Assembly: GCA_033961575.1 (NCBI GenBank)
Contig: CM066737.1
Coordinates: 103,134,709 to 103,198,708, forward strand
Reading direction: 5' to 3'
Origin: Aselliscus stoliczkanus
Lineage: Eukaryota; Chordata; Mammalia; Chiroptera; Hipposideridae
DNA length: 64,000 nucleotides
Shown here one piece after another: positions 54,471-64,000 of the stretch (the first letter of the stretch is position 1; every line of letters starts with the position of its first letter). Position numbers and translations under genes: made by a program. Under the pieces are notes generated by a model. That model saw only the letters and a program-made list of their open reading frames with translations, did no database searches and had not been told where the DNA came from.

Positions 54471-57400
54471 AAGTTGGAAATACTGTCAGTAGCCCTTAGC
54501 ATTACATCTCGAGCAGGGTTCTACCTTCAGCCCATAGATTTTTCTGCAGGTGCTATTTGATTTTTCAACCTCTGCTAATTTGGCCAGGATTGAAGCTGTA
54601 TTCAGTAACAGTGACTTGGTCATCCAACCTGATAAAAATAAAGTGTAGCTACATGTTGATAATGCTTTCGCAACCCTTGTACCAGATGTGTTTCAGGATT
54701 CAGGAATTTGGGGGGATACTAGAAAGATTACACAGGGGATACGCTGTATATTACACAGCACTCCCGGCAGGACCGAGAGCTGCCTCCCATAATCAAACAT
54801 TTGGATATTTCTATAGTGAACATATAAATATTCACACTAAGTGAAAATAAAATTAACAATAATAGGTTGCTCAGCCAGAGTCCTGGCCATGTTTTGCTGC
54901 CAAAGGGGTTTGTATCGACTTTGGTGAAAAACTTGGTTTCCAGAATTTGGGGGATTTTACAATGGCAGTTACAAGATTGCGGAACTATTGTACTTCATAT
55001 AAGTACTTTTTGAAAAAGGGCTATTTTAAGCTAAGTCTGAAAGAGTGATGCTATTCTGAGTGTTATGCTTCAAATCAGTTGTCCGCGTTGCTCTGAATGC
55101 AGAGGACTGACCTTGATTTGATAGCCATGCCTCTGCCTGACTCATCTTCCCAACTCCCTTTCCCTATCCTGCGCGTTTGGACAGGTCTTCCTGTCTTTGG
55201 TACATTTTCGCCTAATCTTCTACCTAGCCGTCTTCTCTTGTTCAGTTTTGCTGCTTGTTTCCTCCGCCTTGGCCCAAACATCCTTTGAGGGGTTACATAT
55301 CACAGGTGCCTGCTGGCTTTCCCAGGTTGGGACAGCCATTCCTCAGTGGGGACCCCACCTGTCACCTAGCTCAGCTCCCCTGTTCCTGATGGCTTCAAAG
55401 GAACCTTCTTTTTCACACACTGCAAAAAGATGTTCATTGAGTGTGGTTATTATAATGTGGTTTTTTTACAATTAACCTTTGTTGCTTAAACTATCATTGA
55501 TTCTGCTAGACCCTTGCCTGTGTTTTGGTTTAAAATTGAAACTCCTTTTGAATTTTCTTTTCTTTGATACATGCTGCAGGAGCAGATATTTGCTTCCTAT
55601 GATTGTAGAACTTGACTAAAGAGAATAAAGATTGTTCCATGTGTACTAGAGATTAAAACCAGTTAGGCTGTTTTTTAAAAAAAATAATAAACCTGTAATC
55701 TCAAATACTTGTTGGAATTAGGAAGGATAAAAATTGCAAAAGAAAATTTTAAATAATAGTTGATTTTTATCTTGAATACTTGAAACTCAAACAACTGTAT
55801 TCCATCTGAACCAATTTTGTTATTGAAATCTATGGTTTTCGAAGTTGTCATGAAATTGTTATTCAGAGATTCTGAGAAGTAGAGATATAAATCGTATTCT
55901 GAGAAAAAGTCAAAGGTGGGAATGAAAAAGTACTTAAACATTTTCCATACACCTCATCAGGAACAAGTAAACATATTTGTAGAGTAAACTATCTTTATAA
56001 TGTGCTTGCAGCCCTGTGACACAGGCAGTCTGCCAAATAACTAAAAATAGACTGCCTTGGAAGAGAGTGACTGATTCCTACTTAAGCATTCATTTATTTG
56101 GAGAGCTTGGTTGCATATTTCCTGAAAGAAATGGAAAAACTCCCTAGCTGCCAAATAACTTTTATCCTTAATTTCTCACAATTAGCTCCAGTCTGCAAAA
56201 CAAGAATGATAAAAGGAGAGACTGTGGGTCAGGAATAAAAGCAGAAAGACAGGAGAGCCCACCTTTGCAGTTTTCTGGAGAAAGGTTTTGTGTGAAAACT
56301 CAGGTCCTTTGGAGCAAGTTTGGGAAAACAGTGTGACTGGAAAGGTGACTTCCTTGAGAATGGTTTTGTCTCCAGTTGGGAAATAAAAGTGATTTCTACA
56401 TTTAAGGTGCTACAATAGATTCATGTCACATTATCTATAGAGAGAAGGTGGATGTAGCAAAGCACTCCAGACAAGTAAATCCATTGATAGCGCGAGGACA
56501 GGCAGAATTTAAACACCAGTAGTTCTTAAAACCAGGCCAGGGTGTGTTCTGACATCTCAAATGTTGGATTTCAGTCCTATTTCTGCCTCTTACTAGAAGT
56601 GAGATTTATTGTGGGGCGAGGGGGCTGCCATGCATTTGGGGGTATTCCGATTCATGAAGCAAGGCTCTTTCTCCTTGTCTTCAAAGCCAAGGTATGGGGG
56701 CTCCAGAAGAAATGCAAGTTTACTAAGGGGCGCCTGAAAGGTGGGGAGCTGAGTTATTTCATTCTCACATCGGAAGTCTGCTTAGGCAACTTGCTGAACT
56801 GCCTCCTGTGCTACTCAAATAGAAAAGAGAATCAGAAAGCAGTGTGGGGGGGGGGTTGAGTGAGAGGCCCAGGACAACCCACCACGCCCTCTTTCTTGGT
56901 GGAATAGAAGATGGCCCCAGAGGCTTGCTGCGACTTCAGAAGCATGAGGTGGGAGTAAGGGGAATCAGGGTGCTGCAGTGATGGCGGACACGAGGACAGG
57001 TGGTTAAATGCCAGTGCAGAGAAAAGGGGCCCGGGAGTGACCCTGGTGCTAAGGCCAAGGCCACAGACAGGAGTGAGATCTGCTGTTGAGGCCGAGTGCG
57101 CAGGACTGGCGGCCTCTTTCAGTTAACTGGGGAGACATCTGCCCTTTCCTCTCCCTTCTCCCCACACCCAAGTCACCAGAGGAGCTGGCACCTAGAAGAA
57201 GGAAGTGGGGACGTGTGTAAGAACACACTGCACTTTAGCCTCTAGCTGCTCGGGTGGCAGAGAGACCCATACCCTGCCCTGGGAGTGGGAAGATGAGCAG
57301 AGATTACAGCTTTAAAGTGGGCTGAGCAGCAGACTGGTGCTTTTTAAATCTCTGTATTGCAATGTGATGTAAACGCAGACAAGTGCACAAATGGCTAAGC

Positions 57401-59108
57401 GAGCAGCTGGATGAATTTTCACAAAGCAGACACAGTCAGTTTCTAGCTCCCACAGATCAAGCAACCATGTTATCAGCATGGCCCCCACCTGGCCCCTTCC
57501 AGTTGGCCCCCACTGTTCCTCGGGGTACTTTGGACTGCTGACACCCAGTGTGAATTTGGCCCTTTTTGTACTTGGTAGAAAAGAATCACAGCATACTCTC
57601 TTGTGCCTGGCTTCCTTCTCTCCACGTTAGGCTGTGAGATCTCTCCAGGTTATGTGTATAGAGCATGTCGTATGGGACTGATGAGTAATAGAAAGTTACT
57701 AGAAAAAGAATACAGGTGTGGTTCCTGCTTCCCAGAAGGAAAGGGGGCAACACAACCCACGCGGAGGCAAGTTAATTCTAGGTTAGTAATAGCAAGTTAC
57801 CACTTACATCTTTTTATTATTATTTTTATTTATTTATTTAAAAGGTTTTATTGGGGAATCGGGGAAAGGGAACAGCGTTGGGGAACCGGGGAAGAGGAAC
57901 AGACAAGTTGCTGTCCTTTTGTTCTCCAGTCTAGTTGTGGAGGACGTTGCTTCACGGGCCCATGTTGGTGTCGTCATTGCGCTCTTCCTGGGTGAGGCAG
58001 ATCAGTTGCCGGCCTCTGGCTCCAGGTGGAGCTGTTGTTCACCATCTTAGCTGCAGAGGGCAGTGTCACTGGCTCTCATATGTGGGATCCGAACCAGGGC
58101 CCTGCTGCTCAGAGCTGGCGTCTCAAGCCAACTCTTAACCAATGCGCCACTTGGCAGGCCCAAATCTTTTTATTTTTTAATCAAATACATATAGTACCTT
58201 TAGGTGACTGGGGTGGACTGGCTATTGTTTGAACAGAAGAATAACAGAGCCATGCTTGTGGGTTTGCTTCTCACATTGATCAGGGTGCTGAGGTACCATC
58301 CGTGGGTGACATCTGTCCTCGCAACCCTGGTGCCCACGTCCATTTCCAAGAGCAATTAGGGGAGAGAGCAACATATCGGAAATAGGCTTCACATTGAATG
58401 AGACAATGATGCATTGGAAGAAAACCAAAGCTGAATAATTGAGTATCAAATGTATACATTATCTCATTATGCAAATGATAAATTTCCAAGAGATTTAAAA
58501 ATACTCCACTCATCAGCTTGTAACTGACTCAGAAACAAATGGAGATACAAGCACTATATTTTTACCTTAAAGATTTTATCTGTTTTTCTTATAAAAATAT
58601 ACCACATTTGGGCCAGCTGAATAGCATGTTGGTTAAGAGCTGGCTTGGGATGCCAGCGGCCCTGGTTCAGATCCCACCTATGAAGACCAGTGACACTGCC
58701 CTCTACAGCTAAGATGGTGAACAACGGCTCCACCTGGAGCTGGGCTGCTGGGAGTTCCCGGGACGGCATAGCTGCAGCCCCTGCTGCAGTGGGCTGCCAT
58801 AGGCTACAGTGAGTGGCGGCAGCCAGCGTGAGCGGCTGGCAGCCAGTGTGAGCTGCCAGTGGCCGTGGTGAGCGACCATCCAGAGGCCGGTGACCGATCT
58901 GCCTCACCCGGGAAGAGTGCAATCATGATACCAACATGGGCCAGTGAAGCAACGTCCTCCGCAACTAGGTTGAAGAACAAAAGGACAGCAACTTCTCTGT
59001 TCCCCTTCCCTGGTTCCCCAATGCTGTTTCCCTCCCCCAATTCCCCAATAAAATCTTTAAAAAAAAAGTATTTCACATTCATATTATGAGTATGAAAACA
59101 CTAGTGAG

Positions 59109-59141
<33 letters not shown>

Positions 59142-61877
59142 TATGTATATATATATTACACATGTACATTTTTTTTACTTTGAAACTAATTTCAAAATGA
59201 CAGAAAAGTTACAAGAGTGGGAAAAAGAATTCCTACTTCTCTTTGCCCACAGACCCTGTTCATGTTTACCCAGCTGTCCTAATAATGTCCTTGATAGCAA
59301 GGGATCCAATCCGGGCACACGTTGCCTTTAGATGTTGTGTCTCATCAGCTTCCTTCAGTGTGGAACAGTTCCTCGGTCCCTCTTTTAGCTGGTGATAGAA
59401 TAGTTATTTTGTAAAATGTCCTCGGCTTGAACTGGTTCACAGTGTCCTCAGGACTAGATTCAGGTTATGCATTTTAAGCAGGAATATCACAGAAGCAACG
59501 GTGTGTTCTTTCCACTGCATCCCCGCCAATTGTACATGGGATTGCTCATGTATTCCATTAGATGGCACTCTGCCAGCTTGTCTTCATCACTTCTGATGTT
59601 AACTTGGATCACTTGGGTAAGGTGTGTCTACACTTTTGTTCCTCTGTAAAATTACCCATGTTCCCTTGATAAGTAGTAATTATTTTTTAGGGAGATAATT
59701 TGAGTCAGATTCTATTTCTATATTTCTACTATAAGTTGGAGTTCTCTTAAGGAAGAGCTTTCTCTTCTCCCATTTTATATAATATATTCATTTATATCAG
59801 TGATGACTTTTATTTAATAGGAATTAAATTATTTAATCTCTTACCATCATTTATGTTGATGCTCAAATCATCCCTTATTTGGCCAGTGGAAACCCCTTCA
59901 AGCCAGCTTCTGTGTCTTTTAGACATTTCCAATCATTCATTGAGCATTTCCTTACTTTCTGGCATGGTGTTTGAGGCCCTTTGAGGCCCATCTTATATTT
60001 TTCCGGCCCAGCCCTGGAATGAGGCATTTCTCCAAGGAGCCCTGGTTTAAGTTTTCTCAGTGCACTGTGTGTGTGTGTGTATGTGTGTGTGTGCGTGTAT
60101 GTGCGCACGCACGCATGCACATGCGTGTACCGGGGATGCCAAACATGTACACATTTTAAGAGATGTTATCTATGTATTACTTTTTGAAGCTGAATTGAAT
60201 TATGGTAGCAATCTGTATGTAATATGACGTTCTCTCAAAAGATGGCATTAATCAAATGAATGCTAGAATTATTCATTGTATTACAATTTTAATGCAGTTT
60301 TTTCCTTTCTTAAAATGTGTATGCGTTTGTTTGGAACTGTGTGTGTGTGTAGTCACATTTTCATACCAATTGCTCCAATTTTTTTTTTTTTTGAGGGCAG
60401 TGTCACTGGCCCTCACATGTGGGACCCGAACCGGGGCCGCTGGCTTCCCAAGCCAGCGCTTAACCACCGCCCCACTCGGCCGGCCCTCAATTGCTCCAAT
60501 TTTAATGCAACCCTCTTGAGTTCATTCTAGCTTTCCCCCTTTTCATAACCCAAAGGGTTAGAGAAGATAAAAATTGAGTTTCAGTGTAAGAAGACAGCTT
60601 ACTGAAACATTCGTAACCTTGGTTCTCATCAATTGGAAAAGTTCATGCTTTCCTTGAGGCCTCAAGCTATTTGAAATCTACATAGTTCCATTTTTGGTGG
60701 GATTGTTTTTGCTAAGGTTGCGTATGGGGAAAACTGAATTCTTAATACCATCAGGGTCGCCTAGAAAAGGTTGGTTGTGTGAAATTCAAATTGTATTACA
60801 TGCCATTCAGTGTGTGAAGAGCACAGTTATAATTTGAAGAATGCTAGATTTTGCAAACCAGAGTAGGTTTTCTTCCAAAATGGATGATTACCCTTTGGCA
60901 TGTTTGATAGAGAGTTACTTCTCAAATGTCCATTTAAGCTGGTTAGTTTCGTTTGCTGATAGGCAATTACCAGAAAACTGTGTTCCTAAGGCAACTCTGA
61001 GGCTACTCCCTGGAACGCACCTACCTATCATCTGGATATTTTATTGGCCTACTTAGAGACCCAAGCACTTGCTAAATACTGGATTGCTATTCCCTCATTT
61101 TACAGATCAGGAAATTGAAGTTCAAGTAATTTTAGTAACTTGGCCATTTTTTCAGAGAACGTGCCCAAGGTAGGACTCGAACCGAGTCAGTGTGGCTCCA
61201 CTGGCCCCAGGCTTAGCCATGACACTCAACTGGCCCCAACAAAGCTATTTAGGGAGAAGCTTTTGGAGAATTCTGTCATCTGAAAAATGACATTCTGTAT
61301 TCTAAACATAGATATGCTACATTACCAAATTGAAACAGAGGCAATTGTGTAGGGAATTTAAAAGAAGACCCTTTTCCCTGTCCCACTAGAGTCTCCTTCA
61401 TGGCGATTGGATGTGGAGTCTTTAGGGTAGGGGTGAGGGTGAGAGGCAGGGGAAAGATGAAAGTAGGGATGCTCATTGTCCAGCTTTGCCCTTCATTTTG
61501 CTTTATGTAGAGCTATTGATTCAAGCACTGGGCAGTATTTATATGAAGTACATCTATTGCTCGTTAAAACTGCTCCAGAAACCCAGAGACAGCCTGTGTG
61601 CTCTCTGCTCACCCACCACCAAGCTAATGGACTGCATGCTTACCGACTTGTCACCCTGAAAGTGGCTGAAAAGAGAGCCTGATGCTTGTTGTAAGCTCTC
61701 CTCTTCCTGCAAAGCACCTCTCACAGTGGGTGGGCAGCATGCCTGAGCTGCTGAAGAAGACTTCAGACCTTAGCTCTGAGCTTGATTTGTGTTTCAGACT
61801 GCTGGGCTGATCGATCCCCACTTCATGAAGCTGCGGCCCAGGGGCGCCTACTGGCCCTTAAAACTTTAATTGCACAG
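51572..61877 (+). CDS. ASB11: ASB11, ankyrin repeat and SOCS box protein 11, exons 1-2 (3' partial)
   Basis: Substrate receptor of a Cullin-5/Rbx2/Elongin B-C ubiquitin ligase; known work links it to the ER-stress response and, in zebrafish, to Notch ligand turnover. Seen: exon 1 (51572-51752, 60 codons plus one base) encodes MEEGPVFYGFKNIFITMF, a hydrophobic run to about residue 42 (FLFFKLLIKVFLALLTHFYI), and GNRKEAARIAEEIYGGIS. Exon 2 (61798-61877) adds DCWADRSPLHEAAAQGRLLA then LKTLIAQ, the first ankyrin repeat with its SPLHEAA motif. That is 87 of about 323 residues. The later ankyrin exons and the SOCS box were not found and should be beyond the window. Confidence 0.93.
51883..52267 (+). 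repeat. Truncated L1 3' end
   Basis: GCAACTACAATATTGCTACT, TAGTCATGGGATGTGGGTTA, TTGTACACCTGAAACTAATT, A-rich end. Perfect duplication AAAAAAATTACTTAG at 51868-51882 and 52268-52282. Confidence 0.9.
54414..54468. repeat. (TA)n microsatellite
   Basis: About 27 TA units without interruption. Confidence 0.96.
57340..57660 (-). repeat. Old L1 3' UTR fragment
   Basis: TCTCTGTATTGCAATGTGAT, GCTGGATGAATTTTCACAAA, CACAGCATACTCTCTTGTGC. Antisense L1-type order. Confidence 0.5.
57820..58161 (-). repeat. Composite retroposon lacking most of the GC-rich block
   Basis: ATTGGGGAATCGGGGAAAGG, AGTCTAGTTGTGGAGGACGT, then directly CTCTGGCTCCAGGTGGAGCT and the tRNA-like head ending CACTTGGCAGGCCC. The repeat block present in 3383-3831 is missing. 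Flanks ACATCTTTTTATT and AAATCTTTTTATT. Confidence 0.82.
58610..59069 (+). repeat. Composite retroposon, longest + strand copy
   Basis: Head GGGCCAGCTGAATAGCATGT, B box GGTTCAGATCCC, CTACAGCTAAGATGGTGAAC, GC-rich block with GGCAGCCAGCGTGAGC and GGCAGCCAGTGTGAGC, Ves-like part CATGGGCCAGTGAAGCAACG, and end CCCCAATAAAATCTTT. It faces the copy at 57820 from 450 bp away. Confidence 0.85.
59107..59157. repeat. Compound (TA)n(CA)n(TA)n microsatellite
   Basis: TA units, then a CA run, then TATG/TATA units. Confidence 0.9.
59170..59660 (-). repeat. Old L1 3' UTR fragment
   Basis: TTCAAAATGACAGAAAAGTT, CTGTTCATGTTTACCCAGCT, ATGTTGTGTCTCATCAGCTT. Same type as 63230-63690. Confidence 0.5.
60066..60102. 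repeat. (GT)n microsatellite
   Basis: Imperfect GT run with AT and GC interruptions. Confidence 0.85.
60130..60342. mobile_element. Third mariner-type element, longer variant
   Basis: Left end CCGGGGATGCCAAACATGTA after TA; the right part CAATTTTAATGCAGTTTTTT, CTTTCTTAAAATGTGTATGC matches the inner text of 7730-7856. About 90 bp more internal sequence than the other two. The right end is decayed. Confidence 0.6.
60383..60487 (-). repeat. tRNA-derived SINE, short form
   Basis: GAGGGCAGTGTCACTGGCCC ... CCACTCGGCCGGCCC. Perfect duplication CAATTGCTCCAATTTT at 60367-60382 and 60488-60503. Confidence 0.92.
61045..61240 (-). repeat. MIR SINE
   Basis: CATTTTACAGATCAGGAAAT, TAGTAACTTGGCCATTTTTT, GGTAGGACTCGAACCGAGTC. 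Reverse MIR. Confidence 0.65.
61798..61877 (+). CDS. ASB11: ASB11 exon 2 (first ankyrin repeat)
   Basis: Acceptor TTTGTGTTTCAG ends at 61797; donor GTAAGA starts at 61878. 80 nt, phase 1 to 0. Too short to show as a long open frame but its 27 codons match ASB11 exactly where expected. Confidence 0.93.
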
Positions 61878-62179
61878 GTAAGAAAACCTAAGACTTGATT
61901 CTTCATGTTTATGATATAATCAAGCATCTTTCTTTATTAGCTTTGCCTGTAGCAGAGGTCTTGCTTGCTGGGCCCATGTACGGCCATTCTAGGTGTATGT
62001 ATCCTTTTACAGCTCACCATTTGTTTCTCCTGCCTCTCCGTTCTCGGGAGACTGGCTCATTTTCTGCCCAGTTCCATCCTTCCCCTTCGGGGCCTTGCTT
62101 TACTTCATAGATTGTTTCCCTGTGGGTGTGATGGGGGATGCCCCAAATCCCAGTGTGCCTTAATAGCAGCAGCCCTCAA

Positions 62180-62660
62180 GTTGCATCAGTCAGCTATTGC
62201 TGTGTAACAAATCACCTCAAAACATAGTGGCTGAAACCCAACACTTAGATTCTCATGGTTTCTGTGGGCCAAGGAACTGTTTAGCTGGGCGGCTCTGAGT
62301 CTCTCGCAAGCTGTGAGGTTTCAGCCAGGGCTCGACTCGGGGAGGATCTGCTTCCAATCTCACCCACGTGGCTGTTAGTCAACTTCAGTTCCTTGCCACA
62401 TGGGCCTCTCCATAGGGTGGTGCCTGCATCATGAGACGGCAGCTGGCATCCCGCAGAGAGATAGCGTGAGAAAGTGCCTAAGAAGGAAGTCTCAGTATAA
62501 CCTCATCTCCAAAGTGACATCATTTCTGCCATATTCTCTTCATTAGGTGTGAGTCAGTAAATGCAGCCCACACTCAAGGGGAGAGGAGAATAGAGTGGGC
62601 CAATACCAGCAATCAGGGATCCTTGGGTGCCATCTTAGAGGCTACCTACCTCACTGATAA
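62180..62660. repeat. Old interspersed repeat
   Basis: CAGCTATTGCTGTGTAACAA, AACATAGTGGCTGAAACCCA, GTTTAGCTGGGCGGCTCTGA, CACGTGGCTGTTAGTCAACT. The clearest copy here of the class also seen at 1, 14720 and 18345. Confidence 0.6.
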
Positions 62661-63229
62661 CACTGTTTCAAGAGTGAACATTAAAATAGGCTGACAAACA
62701 GGTAAATCTTACTCCTTCGGGAAGACTTAATAACGTCTTAGTTACCAAGGCTACTTTATTTTATGACTGTATCCCTGGCACCTTGAACAATGAATGGCAG
62801 CCAAGTAAATATTTGTGAAACAAAAGTGTACACGCTCCATTTGTTTTCTTCTAGAGTCTATGTGTGGACAGAAGAGGTGAGTCATTGTATCTTTATTCCA
62901 CATCCTAGTTACCACCCAAGCTGGCTTCCTTACCAGTCTCAGTTTAAACAGCTGGGCTGACTGCCCTTCATTTGTGTAGGTGTGCCTTTTTTTTTTCTCG
63001 TTTTTATGAATTGTGTTAGTTCTCAAGAAAATACAAACAAAAAGAAAACAGTACTGCCAATAATTATCAAATAGGTTTTATCGCTTATTTTTGTAAGCAC
63101 TTTAAATTGGATTCGATTGGATTATTTTCAGGTGTAATATATTCACAGAATTCAAAAATTAAAATGATATAAAAAGGTTCACAGTGAAAAGGCTTACTTC
63201 CTCCTCCTCCCTCTCAACCTCCCACCTCA

Positions 63230-63690
63230 ATCCTTTTATTAGTATTTTTAATAGACTTGATTTTGGAATGATTTTAAAGAAGCATTGTAAAGATAGTACA
63301 GAGTTTTCGTATACCCTTCACTCAACTTCTCATAGCGTTAACATCTTACATAACTGCAGTTCTTTAGTCAGAAATCAGCAGCTAACACTGGTACAATGCC
63401 ATTAGCTAAACTACGGACGATTGGGGTTCCACCCGTTTTCCCACTTGTGTCCATTTTCTCTTCCAGGATTCAATCCAGGATACCACATTCCATTGAGCAT
63501 GTCTTTATTTTTAACTCTTCTTCAAACGCACGTGGTTTCTATAGTATGCTGAAATGTGTAAGGAGCATTCTTCGTAGAGAAGTCCAACTTTTCCTAAGTA
63601 CACCCTTCACTTCTTTGCCCTTACACACTAGCCAAATGTATCCTATTTTATTTTTTACTTTGTTTCACCTTAGGATAGTGTGGTGTGCTG
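63230..63690 (-). repeat. Old L1 3' UTR fragment, antisense
   Basis: CATTGTAAAGATAGTACAGA, TTTTCGTATACCCTTCACTC, GGATTCAATCCAGGATACCA. Typical antisense L1M 3' wording. Confidence 0.6.
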
Positions 63691-63785
63691 ACATTTAAAC
63701 TGAGGTCCAGGAGTTCCTGGTTATTGTGCTGGCTGTCAACGACAGCTGGGAGCTTCCAGTCTTATTATTAAGAATTTGAATTTTT

Positions 63786-63899
63786 GGGCCGGCCGAGTGG
63801 CGCGGTGGTTAAGCGCTGGCTTGGGAAGCCAGCGGCCCGGTTCGGGTCCCACATATGAGGGCCAGTGACACTGCCCTCAAAAACAAAACTAAAACAAGC
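63786..63899 (+). repeat. tRNA-derived SINE, short form
   Basis: GGGCCGGCCGAGTGGCGCGG, B box GGTTCGGGTCCC, GCCCTC, A-rich tail. Flanks ATTTGAATTTTT and ATTTGAATTTTA. Confidence 0.9.
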
Positions 63900-64000
63900 A
63901 TTTGAATTTTATGCTTCCCCATTTTCTCACGCACCGTGAAGGGCATTTATGCTAGGTGTTCTTTCAAGGCCTGTCCAGCGTTACATTTCTAAAATTCCAG

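Larger units (their letters stand above)
51753..61797 (+). other. ASB11: ASB11 intron 1
   Basis: 10,045 bp. Holds an L1 tail, a (TA)n tract, two long composite retroposons, a mariner remnant, a short SINE and MIR/L1 pieces. 52285-54410, 54470-57340 and 60505-61040 show nothing I can name. Confidence 0.8.
61878..64000 (+). other. ASB11: ASB11 intron 2 (incomplete)
   Basis: No further ASB11 exon was recognised. Holds an old repeat at 62180-62660, an L1 3' fragment at 63230-63690 and a short SINE at 63786. Confidence 0.75.

Noticed and set aside
61878..64000. ASB11 exon 3
   Set aside because: No stretch encodes the next ankyrin residues (NVNLVTINRV as remembered for human) with AG/GT borders; it must lie downstream.

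Overview
This is a mammalian genomic window, very probably from the X chromosome of a bat. It carries parts of three genes, all on the + strand and in the order VEGFD - PIGA - ASB11. As I recall, this is the order of human Xp22.2 read from its minus strand. The bat call is inference. It rests on a Ves-like tRNA SINE with its typical tail (4805-4978), on many young ~105-bp tRNA-derived SINEs with near-perfect target-site duplications (TSDs), and on compact mariner-type elements. Mobile DNA of this kind fits a rhinolophoid-type bat better than a fruit bat, but I cannot name the species.

Layout. Bases 1-12504 are most likely VEGFD intron 1; no first coding exon is visible, and the stretch is largely SINE, L1, MIR and other old repeat. 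VEGFD exons 2-7 lie at 12505-27562, and a poly(A) signal follows at 28065. Bases 28090-35000 are intergenic: a GATA microsatellite, SINEs, an L1 tail and a retrocopy-like fragment. A CpG-rich promoter and non-coding exon 1 of PIGA lie at about 34690-35650. PIGA coding exons 2-6 follow at 37234-46868, with a roughly 2.2-kb 3' UTR ending near 49075. After a 2.4-kb gap, ASB11 starts at 51572. Its exon 1 and exon 2 (61798-61877) are split by a 10-kb intron, and the rest of ASB11 is beyond the window.

All splice junctions in the three genes were placed by GT/AG sites, phase continuity and remembered human protein sequence. VEGFD gives 320 codons from exon 2 to the stop. PIGA gives a complete 485-residue protein. 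ASB11 gives its first 87 residues. The three genes are neighbours but do not form a pathway: VEGFD is a secreted lymphangiogenic growth factor, PIGA is the catalytic subunit of the first step of GPI-anchor synthesis, and ASB11 is a substrate receptor of a Cullin-5 ubiquitin ligase.

The less ordinary content is in the non-coding DNA. There is a near-identical 361-bp inverted repeat in VEGFD intron 5, and a perfect 75-bp tandem duplication next to the VEGFD exon 4 donor. A composite, SVA-like retroposon of about 450 bp is built from a tRNA-SINE head, a GC-rich repeat block and the 3' part of a Ves-like SINE. One target site was hit by two retroposons in succession. A small mariner family includes one copy split by a SINE. 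PIGA has two upstream ORFs, a ZNF143-like site cluster in its promoter and a hairpin just after its start codon.
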